This document shows positions 33,360 through 44,990 of a DNA stretch of 64,000 bases, in pieces. The DNA lies in the NCBI RefSeq assembly GCF_033958435.1, contig NC_134137.1:256478501-256542500 (forward strand), read 5' to 3'. Positions within the stretch are counted from its first letter, which is position 1, and every line of letters starts with the position of its first letter. This stretch comes from Carettochelys insculpta. Its lineage: Eukaryota; Chordata; Testudines; Carettochelyidae. Below the pieces are notes generated by a model. The model did no database searches. It was not told where the DNA came from and saw only the letters and a program-made list of their open reading frames with translations. The translations under genes were made by a program, and so were the position numbers.

Positions 33360-33881
33360 CGGGACCTAAATGGTCCTGGACGAGGAGATTTGCTGGATGA
33401 GTGAAAGTCAGGCCAGCTGCCTGGCGGGGGGACCCCCACTTCTGCAGGGCTTCCACCAGGGCTGCCAGGCTGCCTCCTCCATGCAGAAGGGGCTTCTGAG
33501 GTTGTGGGGTTGCTGGTGGTGCTCAGTGACCAGCTGGCTCCCAGCCATAGGGCTGATGGCATTCCCTGTGCCCTGGCAGGGGTTTCTGCAGCTGGGGCTG
33601 CTGGCAGTACTCTGCCCCAGTTGGTCCCACTCATAGGACTGCTGACGTTCTCCCGATACTGGCCAGGATCCCCACGGCTGGTTGCCAGCAGGGCTCCGCG
33701 GCCCAGCTGGCTCTCAACTGCTTAGGTGTCTGGGTTACCTGGCCCCTGGCTTCCTGTTGCAGGGCTGCTGGGGTTATCAGGCAGGGGTCCTTCGCTAGCC
33801 TCTGGTCCAGCAACATCCATTGTCCTGCCAGACGAGGGATGTTGCCGGATGAGAGAATGCTGGATAAGGGAGTTTTAACCT
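33360..33881. repeat. GC-rich repeat, possibly Tigger-type MITE
   Basis: The right end, in reverse complement, reads ggttaaaactcccttatccagcattctctcatccggcaac. This is the TIR style of pogo/Tigger elements, and the left side has ctggacgaggagatttgctggatgag. The interior shows tandem-like GC-rich units (gttctcccgatactggccagg, gcagctggggctgctggcag). Open frames here have no domain. Confidence 0.4.
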
Positions 33882-35034
33882 GTACCTTCATTTCATAATA
33901 AACCCCTGCACATTTGCTCAAAGTCTTGATAAGGTATCAAATGGAAGAAAGATGGGATGACTTACACAGAATACAAGTGTTTTGACAGCCACACTAGTGA
34001 TACCATATGCCCTTTACGTGCTGCAGCTTTACTGTTTGTTACTCATGCCGTCAGGGGGTTGGATCTTTATTAAGTTAAATTTCAAAATCCATCCAACAGC
34101 AAATCCCTTTTCAGGAACGAGAGTACAAGTATTTGGCCTGACACCACACATCACAACTCAATATTTGTAGCAGGCAACAGGGCAACTTTATTACAAGTAT
34201 AAATCATTTCCCTGACATGATGCATCTACAGTTTCAAACAGTGAAGCATTGCTGACTGCTCTCCAAATGGAGTCTGTTGAACAACAATCTTAGCAAAATC
34301 GGACTTTGAGTCTTGTAATTAATGAAGGGATTGTTTCCTACCATGGCTGGGTAAATGGCCTGTAAAACAAAAATGTCACCTTTCACCCTTTCCCCCTAGA
34401 TGTCTAAATTGCGTCTGGATTTTACTGGTCTGTTTTCAAGCCTTCCTCAGGAAAGTCTTTCCTAACTTGTTAGCTTTAGTTACTTCATAATGATTTGTTC
34501 CTGTATAATGTTCCTTTCCAGAAGCATCCTACTCTATAGACATTTAATGAGGAGACATCAATTCCCCTCTATTTTTCTTTTTAAATCTACTTCCCTTTTG
34601 TTTACAGCTAATTTTGATTCCAGTTAATTATGCTCAGCATCCAGACCTGAAGGGAATTCCTCCTGTGTTTGCTCACCACTATTTAAAACAATGGGTACCA
34701 TTTTATTTAAGCATCATCTATTACAAATACAGAAGCACATTATGAGCCAAATTATGACTGCTGCTACACTGTTATTAAGGGGACTTTAAAACACTACTGG
34801 AATCACTGCTGGCGTTTATTGTCCCAGAGGTTAAAACTGAGTGGGATGAGAATGCACCTCCTTCTCTTTCTACTTTAAGCCACTGGTTTGTGATGTAAAC
34901 AGTGCCAATTATAACATTTTTTCTAAAGGTAACAAAGGCGGATGAATGTGCTTCCCCCTGTGTGGTGAGAGATGATATTCCCATTCCTGGGCCATACAGG
35001 CATAACATGCAAATTTCACCGAGGTTGTGTCTTA
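33882..35034. other. Intronic DNA, nothing recognised
   Basis: Part of the 5.1-kb PIK3C2G intron. No exon or repeat boundary is visible. Confidence 0.5.
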
Positions 35035-37260
35035 GGCTGCATCTACACTATGAGATAAATTCAAATTTAATTCAGTTAGCTCGATTTTACCTTGTGACTG
35101 TCTTCACTGTAGAGACCAATGCCTTGATTTTGGGTGCACTAATCTTGAGATTACAAAATCACAGTTACCTGATGGGTATAGTGTCAAGCTCGAATTCAGA
35201 AGTTTAATTAAAGGCCAGTGTGGAAGCGCTACATCTTAAAAGCTAATTTATTAGCTTCCAGAGGCATCCTGTATGGAACCCATAATGCCCCTCTCAGTGC
35301 TCCGCTCTGGCTGGTGCTCTCCAGTAACAGGAAGCCTGTGAATTTCCAAGTGGGAGCAGCGAGCCTTCAGCTGTGGGCTCATGTTACTCTGAGAGCCTGA
35401 GAATTGTCTTTCTTTCTTTCTTTGCTATTAGCACTGCGAGTGTATCTACCCATTCAAATAGCTCCTGCATGGACTGGTACACTTGTCATTTTCTTCTGCG
35501 CTGCCTGGCACCAGCCCCTGACCCACCAAACCACGTGTCAACAAGATTGTGCTGGTGGTCGTGTTTGCATAATATGCTAAGAAACTTTACCTTTGTACGA
35601 ACCCCCTTCTTTCCCCCACAGGCACCCCACAGTCTGGGTCTTTCCTGTGCTCAGCCACATCACATGGGTAGCCCCCAACCCAATAAAAGGATATGCCTGC
35701 CGTTCGGTGCTGCCAGTGCTGCCAGTCTTGCATTTAGGGCTCCAAGGGTGGAAAAGACATTATGGGCTTTGCTGCCCTGGTGTTTAAGACACTGGGAGCC
35801 TTCCTGCTACCGTGGGGAAGTCTCTCCCAGCAGTTAAGATACTGGGGGCTTTGCTGCTGCTGTGGGGAAGGACCACTTCAACTGGCCCCCCCAGTGAATC
35901 CTCTCCCTTGGCCCATACTAGGGCTTGCTGCCACTGGGGAAAAGTCTACCCTGGCAGCTAAGAAATTTGGGGTTTGGTTGCTGCTGTGAGGAAGGACCAC
36001 TTCAACTGGCTCCTTACTGCACCCCCCACTTTACCCATACAGGGCTTGCTGCCGCTGAGGGGAAATAAAAATTCTTTTTTCCTGAACTTTTCTATCCTCT
36101 TTCTTCTCACTTTATAAAACAGTTCAAGCACATGCATTATCATCAGGGTTCACACGCACTAATGGGAGGTGGGATACTCAGTGGATGGCCAGTTGAGAAC
36201 ACAGTAATTTCATGGAAACCTTAAAGTGCACCGGAAAACCAAAGACTCTTCCCAATACATACATAATGAACGGGGGAAACCAAAAATTCCTTTTCCATAA
36301 ACTCTTCTATCCTCTTCCTTCTCACTGTAAAAAACAGTCCTGGCCCCTGCATTACTTTCCAGGATCACGGGCCTGCAATGATGGGAGGTGGGACGCTCAG
36401 TGGATGACCAGTTGAGAATAAGGTCACTGCACCCATGTTGGCAATGTAATGTGGGGTGAAAACAAAAATTATTTTTTCCCAAACTTTTCTACCTTCTTTC
36501 TAACTTTGAGGGTCCCTGTGTTATTTCCAGAGATCTGCAGATTTTCAGGGATTTGGAGGAATGAGGAAAACATAATGGCCGTGTCTACACTAGCCAAAAA
36601 CTTCGAAATGGGCATGCAAATGGCCATTTCAAAGTTTACTAATGAAGCGCTGAAACACATATTCAGCGCCTCATTAGCATGTGGGCGGCCACGGCACTTA
36701 GAAATTGACGCAGCTCGCCGCCATGCGGCTCATCCAGACGGGGCTCCTTTTCAAAAGGGCCCCAGCTACTTCGAAGTCCCCTTATTCCTATGAGCAGATG
36801 GGAATAAGGAGACTTTGAAGTAGCCGGGGTCCTTTCGAAAAGGAGCCCCGTCTGGACGAGCCACGCGGTGGCGAGCCACATCAATTTCGAAGTGCCACGG
36901 CTGCCCACAGGCTAATGAGGCGCTGAATATGTATTTCAGCGCTTCATTAGTAAACTTCAAAATGGCCATTTGCATGCCCATTTCGAAGTTTTTGGCTAGT
37001 GTACACGTAGCCAATGTGGGAAGATGACGTCAAGACCAGCGAGCACACACCGAATGCTACAGGGATGGGGAAACTGTGGGATGGCTTCCCACAATGTACT
37101 ACTGCAACAGTCGATGTTAGCCAGTGTGTGTATGGCAGCAATGACTCGACTTAGTGAGGAGCATGTGGGAAGTGAGGATGGTCAAATACAACTTTTAAAT
37201 TCTAGAATTAGAAATTTGATATAAATAAATTTGAATGTATCTCATAGTGTAGACATAGCC
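35035..37260. mobile_element. 2.2-kb TIR DNA transposon (non-autonomous) with nested MITE
   Basis: The left end is ggctgcatctacactatgagataaattcaaattta. The right end in reverse complement is ggctatgtctacactatgagatacattcaaattta, ending at 37260. This gives about 35-bp inverted termini with few mismatches. The flanking triplets are TTA and ATA (2 of 3 match). The interior has no recognisable transposase and includes a (CTTT)n run near 35408-35422. A 436-bp foldback MITE (36577-37012) lies inside. The terminal bases again match the Harbinger-like consensus of this window. Confidence 0.75.
36577..37012. mobile_element. Foldback MITE, family A (436 bp)
   Basis: Nearly the whole element is one inverted repeat with arms of about 215 bp. 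The left is ggccgtgtctacactagcc, aaaacttcgaaatgggcatgc and so on to cttcgaagtccccttattcc. The right is the reverse complement, ending aaaacttc... ggctagtgtacacgtagcc. A perfect 3-bp target duplication, AAT (36574-36576 and 37013-37015), is present. The length is identical to the copy at 39440-39875. It has no coding capacity. Confidence 0.88.
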
Positions 37261-38002
37261 ATAGTGTGACATTTTTAAGCTTCAATTTTTCTGATTATGG
37301 CCCTTTAAAATTTCTAAGAAGTACCCCTTAACCCATTGCTTGGAGAGAGCAACCATTGTGTGCTCTTCAGATTGCTGTGGTCCATACAGACAGCTTTCTC
37401 TCTCTCACACACACTATGTTTTCTCATTAAGGTTTTAGTTGTGTTGCTTCTCTTAATCTGAAACAAAAGTAACTTTAGATCGAAGCATATGCTTTTGCCC
37501 TTTGTGCATGGAAACCTGACAATGCTGGGCACAATTCCAAACACAATCATGCAATGATGCCAGCAGTGAATCCATCCTAGTGCTTATGGATACTATTACT
37601 TGGGTTGTGCACCTTCTCTATCCTTCCGCAAGAAGATTGTCTTGGGGCAGCTCATGGCCCTACAGGTATGCTGCACTTAGCAACCCCTCTGGGTTCTTTC
37701 AAACAAATACTCTAATTAGATTGGCTGAAAACATGTAGTTCACCTCCCAGTGATTTAACCAGAATTTTCCTAAGTTGGGAGTCCAGGGCTTTCCCTCCTC
37801 TAGCCTGAAGCCATCCCCACACCTCCTGTTCACCCTGAACTCTCACACCCAACCAAGTCCTCTTCCCTACACATGGATCTGACTTCAGCTCTAATGGGGT
37901 GTTTGGGTGAGAAGGGATCCTCAATCATGACTTTTTGCAAGATTCTTGGCCCTTTTTCTTTAAACACACAGGAACAGGATTTCCTGCCAAGCACCACTCA
38001 TT

Positions 38003-38308
38003 CCCAGGGCTGCTTCTTCTCTACCACCGTCTCCTGCGCCTTCCTAATGTGCAACCTAAACCTCCCTTGCTGCAGTTTAAGCCCATTGCTCCTTGTTCTA
38101 TCCTCAGAGGCCAAGAAGAACAAGTTTTCTCCCTCCTTCTTATGATACCCTTTTAGATACCTGAAAACCGCTATCATGTCCCCGCTCAATCTTCTTTTTT
38201 CCAAACTAAACAAGCCCAATGTGTTTAGCCTTTCTTCATAGGTCATGTTCTCTAGACCTTTGATCATTCTTGTTGCTCTTTTCTGGACCCTTTCCAATTT
38301 CTCCATGT
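38003..38308 (-). mobile_element. CR1 LINE fragment just inside the intron after a kinase exon
   Basis: A 102-codon open stretch (38306-38001) reads [40 protein letters not shown] and [20 protein letters not shown]. It is the C-terminal part of the same CR1 subfamily as the element at 11320-14003. It is truncated on both sides, with no CR1 3' end. It starts 52 bp downstream of the donor of the 38360-38452 exon. Confidence 0.85.
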
Positions 38309-38359
38309 CTTTCTTTTACATATAAAATAAATTGGGGGTAATTAGTCTGAATAACCTAC

Positions 38360-38452
38360 CTTAAAAATAACGTTGATGTTTCTATTCAGTGTATCTGTAC
38401 TGATGAAGGAGATTTTCAATGGACAAGCATTGGATGTGAAATATGAACATGC
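38360..38452 (-). CDS. PIK3C2G: PIK3C2G exon: kinase N-lobe, CSYFTSNA block
   Basis: A 93-nt exon of exactly 31 codons, phase 0 at both ends. The acceptor gtttctaaag precedes GCATGTTCATATTTC, and the donor TTTAAG is followed by gtaggt. It encodes ACSYFTSNACPLKISFISTD followed by TLNRNINVIFK. It follows the exon ending RGIDAD and precedes VGDDLRQD, the order known for class II PI3-kinases (GIDxDACSYFTSNAxPLK...IFKxGDDLRQD). It differs from the mammalian gamma protein at several loop positions but is fully open. Confidence 0.95.
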
Positions 38453-39436
38453 CTTTAGAAACAAAAATGATACACACATAAAATATAGTATATTAGAGGC
38501 TAAGAGCAGTAGAACATGTCCATGGGAAGATGTAGTGTCTTAAAATAATTATCAGCAGCACAGGTAACAGAAATACTCTTTGATTTGAGAGACCGTTGAA
38601 CTGGTTCAAAATATAAGTATCACTACTTCCTTTGACATTTTGCCCATCTCTACCTGAAATGCTCAGGTAATCTCTACCATTTTGCAAAATTTTCCCTGGG
38701 CCTTTTAGTGCTACAGTTTGGCTGGGACTGGAAAGACCAAAGCGATTCAAAGCAGATCCTTTCAAAAGCTACAATGCCATTGTGAACACTGTGATCTAAA
38801 GTTTTTGGTTTTGGTTTTTTTTTTTTTTTTGGTTTTATTTTGTCAGTGGGGGGGTCTGATCCTGCAATCCATATGGAGGAAAATCATCCATTAATTTTAA
38901 TGGGTCTCAGCCTAGGTGAGAAGTTCAGCAAATTTCAGTCATCGCAATCCCCTTTATCTGGAGCCTGTCTTAAACCCTGACCATTGTCATCATATAGCAT
39001 CTGGCACCTGATGATCTCAAAAGGCCTTTAAAACCATTAATGAACTAAGCTTTGAAACCCCTTCCCCCCAGCAACAGTGAGTGAGGTGAGTATTACCTTC
39101 ACTACAATGAAAGGAGAAAAACTGAGAAAGACAAAGAATTGACCTGGTTTTCAGAAATAATAAGCATCCCACAGCTCCCATTAAAATCAGTGCTGGGCAT
39201 ATTTAATGGTGAAAAATTTGCAGAAAAATTATAATATAGCCAGTCATATATCACTTTTCATTCAAGGATCTCAAAGTTATGTTAGAAACATTTTTGAAGG
39301 CTTATTGCACCATGCAAAGTATGAGAACTATATATTATACTGCATTATAAATGAATAAATTTGAGGCACAGATGGTGAAATCCTGACCACAGTGAAATCA
39401 ACACAAGATTTGCTCCCATGGGCAAGGATTTCACAC
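38453..39436. other. Intronic DNA, nothing firm
   Basis: It contains a poly-T run near 38816-38832 and a weak MIR-antisense-like stretch near 39052-39140 (gtgaggtgagtattaccttcac). No exon. Confidence 0.45.
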
Positions 39437-39439
39437 AAA

Positions 39440-39875
39440 GGCCATGTCTACACTAGCCCCAAACTTCGAAATGGCCACGCAAATGGCTATTTCGATGTTT
39501 ATTAATGAAGCACTGAAATGCATATTCAGTGCTTCATTAGCATGCGGGCGGCCACGGCACTTTGAAATTGATGCGCCTCGCTGCCGCGTGGCTCGTCCCG
39601 ATGGGGCTCCTTTTCGAAAGGACTCCGCCTACTTCGAAGTCCCCTTATTCCCATGAGCTGATGGGAATAAGGGGACTTCGAAGTAGGCGGAGTCCTTTCG
39701 AAAAGGAGCCCCATCGGGACGAGCCGTGTGGCGGCGAGGCGCGTCAATTTTGAAGTGCCATGGCCACCCGCATTCTAATGAAGCGCTGAATATGCATTTC
39801 AGCGCTTCATTAGTAAACATCGAAATGGCCATTTGCGTGGCCATTTCGAAGTTTGGGGCTAGTGTAGATGTAGCC
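39440..39875. mobile_element. Foldback MITE, family A (436 bp)
   Basis: An inverted repeat over almost its full length. The centre cttcgaagtccccttattcc / ggaataaggggacttcgaag is perfectly paired, and the ends are ggccatgtctacactagcc and ggctagtgtagatgtagcc. A perfect 3-bp target duplication, AAA (39437-39439 and 39876-39878), is present. The arms are more similar to each other than in the copy at 36577-37012, suggesting a younger insertion. Confidence 0.9.
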
Positions 39876-39879
39876 AAAG

Positions 39880-41192
39880 TGACTGAAGGATTCTGCCAAA
39901 GGCTCATGTGCAATAATGCTTCAGAAGCAGGACTGAAAGAGGATTGTGGATGCTTGGCTCTTAGTTTAACCAGCAGACAATACTGCAGTGAATTATGGTT
40001 GGCTTATTAGGAGTATTCTGCAAATGTTAGAATTCATTAAATATGACATGTATTTCAGTCTAGTGGCTGCAGACAAAGAACAATTGATACAAGAAAATGA
40101 ACTCACACCCCTCAATCTAGACAGTCAGGTGTGGTTTGAATAGCTCACTGGATAGTTGGATATCTCCCCAATAGCCATTATTCCCAGCAAGTATCAAAAC
40201 AGTGAGAAACCATAAGCTTCAAAATTCTTCATTCTCATTGGCATACAGTCTACGTAGGAATTACTGGGAGAGCTACAGGTCAAAGGGAGTTGAAGGGCTT
40301 GGTTCCTCATAAGATCAGCATTGTATGTTATATGCCACAGAGCAAAATTTTAGCACAAAGTGATGTAATTATAAAGCTGTAACTTAAAAGGCCCTGAGAT
40401 GTGTGCATACTGTATTTTCCTTGTGCCTGGGTATTCCTTCCCCCAGCCAGCCACTGGAGGCAAGGTGGGAAGGGGGAGGGAGGCTCCCTGCCCTCAGAAG
40501 GGGCAGGACCAAGGGTGGAAGGGGCGGGGCTTCGGGCAGACAGCCCAGCCCCCCCTCCATGTGTCGAGCAGCAACACAGTGCTCTGAGGCATTTCAAAGG
40601 GGCTCAGTGCTCCAGGCATTGACAATGCTATTGCAGCAGTGGCTGGAGCTCCAGGCCCCTTTGAAATGACAGGTCTGGGGGTTTGGCCACTCCCTCTATC
40701 GGCGGGCCTTCCACTGAATCCTCTGGTGTGACAACTGCATGTCACAATGTTGTTCAAACATGAATGACACATGCCTGGCAGTCTGGTAAATGAAATCAAA
40801 CAATACACAAGTGTCCTTTATTCATCAGCAGTTTTTTATAAAGATGAGTCACAGGTGAGCACAGGCAGCTGGGTCTGCAAACATCGACCATGCAAAATCG
40901 CACAGGTTCAATGGGAGAAGGAGCCGTGGAAGAACTAAGCTCCCCTCACCTCAGAAAGCTTGCATGCCCCAAGGAGGAAAAGCTGTCAGCAAGAATCTGC
41001 ACTGCTGGGGCAGCAGTCAGGTGCTGTTTTTGGGGAGGAGGGCTGCCTATGTGGCCCCTATCTATAGACAACACTTAAAGGGGATACATATAAGTAAAGA
41101 TTTGCAGGATCATGCCATATTTCATGCAACACTTCCTTCCCTAGTACTCATTACACTGAAAATAAAATAATTGAGAGAGTAAATGCACTTAC
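39880..41192. other. Intronic DNA, nothing recognised
   Basis: Part of the 2.7-kb PIK3C2G intron. 40440-40720 is GC-rich with overlapping open frames that show no domain. No exon or repeat boundary. Confidence 0.45.
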
Positions 41193-41300
41193 ATCTGCAT
41201 CTATGCCTCGTACAATAAGTGCAGGATTCAGGGGAAGTCGGCAAACATTTACCTCCTGGAAAAACTGCTTGAGTTTGTTGATTTCCATCTTTAGCACCTC
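41193..41300 (-). CDS. PIK3C2G: PIK3C2G exon: start of the kinase domain
   Basis: A 108-nt exon of 36 codons, phase 0 at both ends. The acceptor gtcttgcag precedes GAGGTGCTAAAG, and the donor GCAGAT is followed by gtaagt. It encodes EVLKMEINKLKQFFQEVNVC followed by RLPLNPALIVRGIDAD. The block CxLPLNPAL...GID marks the entry to the kinase N-lobe in class II PI3-kinases. It joins in frame to the exon ending SDPKKQ and to the exon starting ACSYF. Confidence 0.96.
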
Positions 41301-42040
41301 CTGCAAGACATCAGTCATTATGACAACATGAAACAACATCACAGCAGTTTTTTAATTATCAACTCTCTTGCTATATTTTAATAAGACAGTGAATCAAATT
41401 TCTGGTCTTAGTAACATCAATGAAGCCTCAGAAGAGCTCACGGGAGGGCATCAGTGCTCAGTAATTGAGACTATGAATTGTGATCATGGTCTGCTTCTGT
41501 GCTCTTCTCACCTACGGTGTTCTCATCAGGGGCTTTTTAGCTGTGCACTTGATGTTCTGAACAGTGTTTCGTCCTACAACATTTTTTCTACCCAAGTTCA
41601 CAATGGGTGGTTTATTGCTTCAGAGTTGTTGCCGTGTCTCCCCTTCCTAAGTGTGGGTATGCCAATTACAAGGGCTTGTTTTTTCTGACTTAACATCCTC
41701 TTGATTGTCTCTGAGGCCTGGCAGAAGTACCAAACAAGGTGTCAGACACATCTACTGCTTTTTTCTTACAATGACAAACAATCTCTTTTGCTTGGGCAAA
41801 TCACTATGCCTTTTGACTTCAAATTTCTTTTCAGAGTGGCTTTCTGGCTTTGGTTTTGTGTTGGATTGGAGCTTCATTTTTGCTTTTTCTTGGCAGGATT
41901 TTAGGTGTGAAGGCGAATGCAAATACCAAGGCAGCAGTGGCAGAGACCCAAGAACTAAAGGAGACCAGGGCAATGACTGGATGTGGAAGCTGCGGTATGT
42001 GTATGATCCTAGTGCAGGTACTTGAAAAGTAATTCATTTA
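41301..42040. other. Intronic DNA, nothing recognised
   Basis: Start of the 4.8-kb PIK3C2G intron. Open frames here show no domain. Confidence 0.45.
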
Positions 42041-43625
42041 AGAACATAAGAACATAAGAACATAAGAATGGCCATACTGGGTCAGACCAAAGGTCCATCA
42101 AGCCCAGCATCCCATCTGCCGACGGTGGCCAATGCCAGGTGCCCCAGAGAAGGAGAACAGAAGACAATGATCAAGTGATTTATCTACTGCCATCCATCTC
42201 CTGCCCTTGTTATGAAGGCTAGGGCACCATACTTTATCCCTGGCTAATAGCCATTTATGGACCTAACCTGCAAAAATTTATCAAGCTCTTTTTTAAACCC
42301 TAATAGAGTCCTGGCCTTCACAGCCTCCTCGGGCAAGGAGTTCCACAGGTTGACTGTGCGCTGTGTGAAGAAAAATTTCCTTTTATTAGTTTTGAACCTA
42401 CTACCCATCAATTTCATTTGGTGTCCCCTAGTTCTTGTATTATGGGAAAAGGTAAATAATTTTTCTATATTCACTTTCTCCACACCATTCATGATTTTAT
42501 ATACCTCTATCATATCGCCCCTCAATCGCCTTTTTTCCAAACTGAAAAGTCCCAGTCTCTCTAGCCTCTCCCCATATGGGACCCTTTCCAAGCCCCTAAT
42601 CATCTTAGTCGCCCTTTTCTGAACCTTTTCTAATGCCAATATATCTTTTTTGAGGTGAGGAGACCACATCTGCACGCAGTACTCGAGATGTGGGCGTACC
42701 ATAGTTTTATATAGGGGAAGTATGATATCTTTTGTCTTATTATCGATCCCTTTTTTAATAATTCCTAACATCCTATTTGCCTTACTAACTGCCGCTGCAC
42801 ACTGCGTGGATGTCTTCAGAGAACTATCCACTATAACTCCAAGATCCCTTTCCTGATCTGTCGTAGCTAAATTTGACCCCATCATGCAGTACGTGTAATT
42901 TGGGTTATTTTTTCCAACATGCATTACCTTACACTTACCCACATTAAATTTCATTTGCCATTTTGCTGCCCAATCACTCAGTTTGCTGAGATCTTTTTGT
43001 AGTTCTTCACAATCCCTTTTGCTTTTGACTGTCCTGAACAACTTGGTGTCATCTGCAAACTTTGCCACCTCACTGCTTACCTCATTTTCTAGATCATTGA
43101 TGAACAAGTTGAACAGGATCGGTCCCAGGACTGACCCCTGGGGAACACCACTAGTTACCCCCCTCCATTGTGAAAATTTACCATTTATTCCAACCCTTTG
43201 TTTTCTGTCTTTTAACCAATTCCCGATCCATGAAAGGACCTTTCCTCCTATCCCATGACCACCTAATTTACATAAAAGCCTTTGGTGTGGGACCGTGTCA
43301 AAGGCTTTCTGGAAATCTAGGTATATTATGTCCACTGGGTGCCCCTTGTCCGCATGTTTATTAACCCCTTCAAAGAATTCTAATAGATTAGACAGACACG
43401 ACTTCCCTCTGCAGAAACCATGCTGACTTTTGCCCAACAATTCATGCTCTTCTATGTGCCTTGCAATTTTACTCTTTACTAGTGTTTCTACTAATTTGCC
43501 TGGTACTGATGTTAAACTTATCGGTCTATAATTGCCAGGATCTCCTCTAGAGCCTTTTTTAAATATTGGTGTTATATTGGCCGTCTTCCAATTTGGATGA
43601 AGTGCTAGTTGGTCAGGATTTCCAG
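42041..43625 (-). mobile_element. CR1 LINE, 5'-truncated, with AACATAAG-type 3' tail
   Basis: On the minus strand it runs from within the reverse transcriptase (about 43625) to the 3' end agcccagtatggccattcttatg, followed by (ATGTTCTT)n, seen on the plus strand as aagaacataagaacataag (42041-42066). This is the CR1 subfamily with tggaccttTGGTCTGACCCAGTATGGCC in front of the tail. The orientation is the same as the PIK3C2G gene in whose intron it lies. Confidence 0.9.
42244..43620 (-). CDS. CR1 ORF2, C-terminal half, open
   Basis: The reading frame is open from the truncation point, through [15 protein letters not shown] and [12 protein letters not shown], to the stop near 42244; the piece from LLGKSQHGF alone is 398 codons. 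It has the motifs [26 protein letters not shown] and the catalytic FADDTKLF, then [10 protein letters not shown] and the C-terminal [15 protein letters not shown], with VNLWNSLP near the end. All reverse transcriptase core motifs present are canonical. There is no start codon of its own: it is a 5'-truncated copy. It is little mutated and therefore fairly young. Confidence 0.9.
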   Translation of the reverse strand, partial: NPDQLALHPNWKTANITPIFKKGSRGDPGNYRPISLTSVPGKLVETLVKSKIARHIEEHELLGKSQHGFCRGKSCLSNLLEFFEGVNKHADKGHPVDIIYLDFQKAFDTVPHQRLLCKLGGHGIGGKVLSWIGNWLKDRKQRVGINGKFSQWRGVTSGVPQGSVLGPILFNLFINDLENEVSSEVAKFADDTKLFRTVKSKRDCEELQKDLSKLSDWAAKWQMKFNVGKCKVMHVGKNNPNYTYCMMGSNLATTDQERDLGVIVDSSLKTSTQCAAAVSKANRMLGIIKKGIDNKTKDIILPLYKTMVRPHLEYCVQMWSPHLKKDILALEKVQKRATKMIRGLERVPYGERLERLGLFSLEKRRLRGDMIEVYKIMNGVEKVNIEKLFTFSHNTRTRGHQMKLMGSRFKTNKRKFFFTQRTVNLWNSLPEEAVKARTLLGFKKELDKFLQVRSINGY

Positions 43626-44290
43626 CTGCCGAAAATGATTTTTATGAATAGTATAGAAAAAAATAGTGGACAACAAAATGTGTCATGGACATTTTCTTAA
43701 TTAATACAATGGTGGCTCAAAAAGACAAAAGCGAACAATATTCAGTATTTTTGTTCAGCCATCACAACAGCAACTCTATTATGCTTGTTTGAAGTCCTTA
43801 CTAGCCACATCAGCATCCTCCAAGTTCTCCAGTTTGCGATCATACATTGCAGCAGCCCCACTCTCAACCACTGCTTTAGGAATTTTTCTAGGTCCATTTC
43901 TGATAGTCAGTAATCCTTCCAGCATAGGAGTGGACAATTTATTCCTTATATTTAAGTGAGTACTCTGCTGTGACTTATTGGCAGGGCACCTGCAGGAGGC
44001 TGCTATGCCTGGCCCTCTGTACCCAGTCCGCTCCCTTCCCTGCAGCTGTGGGGAGCCCAGTAGAGTATCCGCTGCACACTTGCTCACCAAAATTTCCTGC
44101 TATGCTGATGCTAGTGATGCCCAAGAGGAGTTCAAAGCCAGAGATGGAGAAGAGCCATTCCTGACAGCTGGCAGCACGTCAGAGGGAACTGCTGCCAGGA
44201 TCATTCCCCTCTCTACTCCATCCTGGGAATGGTAGACTATCAGGAGCTACCCCATAACACAGAGCTTGCCCTAGACTCCTCAGCTGAGTG
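43626..44290 (-). other. Unassigned open stretch, possible degraded transposase end
   Basis: On the minus strand 43953-43780 reads NIRNKLSTPMLEGLLTIRNG, then ESGAAAMYDRKLENLEDADV, and stops. The pattern (STPMLEGLLTIRNG) recalls the C-terminal tail of some transposase- or retroelement-derived proteins, but I cannot name a family. No splice sites fit a host exon. Confidence 0.25.
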
Positions 44291-44650
44291 AGACACGATT
44301 GCTACCTATAAACACATCTGAGGGAAAACTACAGGGAGGGAGAGGAGTTATTTAAGTTAAGGACTAATGTAGACACAAGACCAAATGGATATAAACTGGC
44401 CATCAACAATTTAGTCTTGAAATTAGGTAATGTTGTCATCATGAGAGGAGTGAAGTTCTGGAACAGCCTTCCAAGGGGAGCCTGGTCTTGAGAAAGTTAT
44501 GTCAGGGACGGAATGATGAGGCAGCCTGAAATGGCAAGTAATTTATCTGCAACTGAGAGCAGCAAATACCTTCAATGGCTGGTGATGGGACACTTGATGG
44601 AGAGGGCTCTGAGTTAAGACAGAGAATTCTTTTTGAGGTATCTGGCTGAT
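44290..44650 (+). mobile_element. Old CR1/L3-like LINE fragment
   Basis: The plus-strand reading REELFKLRTNVDTRPNGYKL, then INNLVLKLGNVV and GVKFWNSLPRGAWS, is the C-terminal end of an old CR1/L3-type reverse transcriptase protein (the usual FWNSLP block). A related 3' piece appears at 44895-44990 (ggtaaaattccgtggcgcacaatg...tctacgagcctatg). Confidence 0.6.
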
Positions 44651-44990
44651 GGGTCTTGCCCACATGCTCAGAGTCTAACTAATTGGCATATTTGGGCTTG
44701 AGACAGAATTTTTCTCCAAGACAGATTAGCAGAGACTCTGTTTTTTTTTTTCTTTTTGCCTTCCTATGCAGCATGGATCACGGGTCACTTGCAGGTTTAA
44801 ATTAATGTAAATGGTGGATTCTCTATAACCTGAAATCTTCAAGTCACAATTTGAGGACTTCAGTAATTCAGCCAGAGGTTAGGGGTCTGTTAGTAGAATG
44901 GGTGGGTAAAATTCCGTGGCGCACAATGTACAGGAGCCTAGGCTCGATGCCCAAGTCCCTTCTTATTTTAAAGTCTACGAGCCTATGTTT

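Noticed and set aside
33098..33634. 178-codon minus-strand frame taken as one gene
   Set aside because: Only 33232-33103 is coding (PIK3C2G exon with splice sites). The upstream part is intron and GC-rich repeat that happens to be open.
37314..37550. Minus-strand FDLKLLLFQ as a candidate for the SNAxPLK exon
   Set aside because: Weak resemblance without splice sites; the true exon was found at 38360-38452 with correct phases.
36469..39913. Many 60-115 codon frames in and around the foldback MITEs
   Set aside because: They come from inverted arms lacking stops, appear on both strands with the same peptides, and have no domain or splice context.
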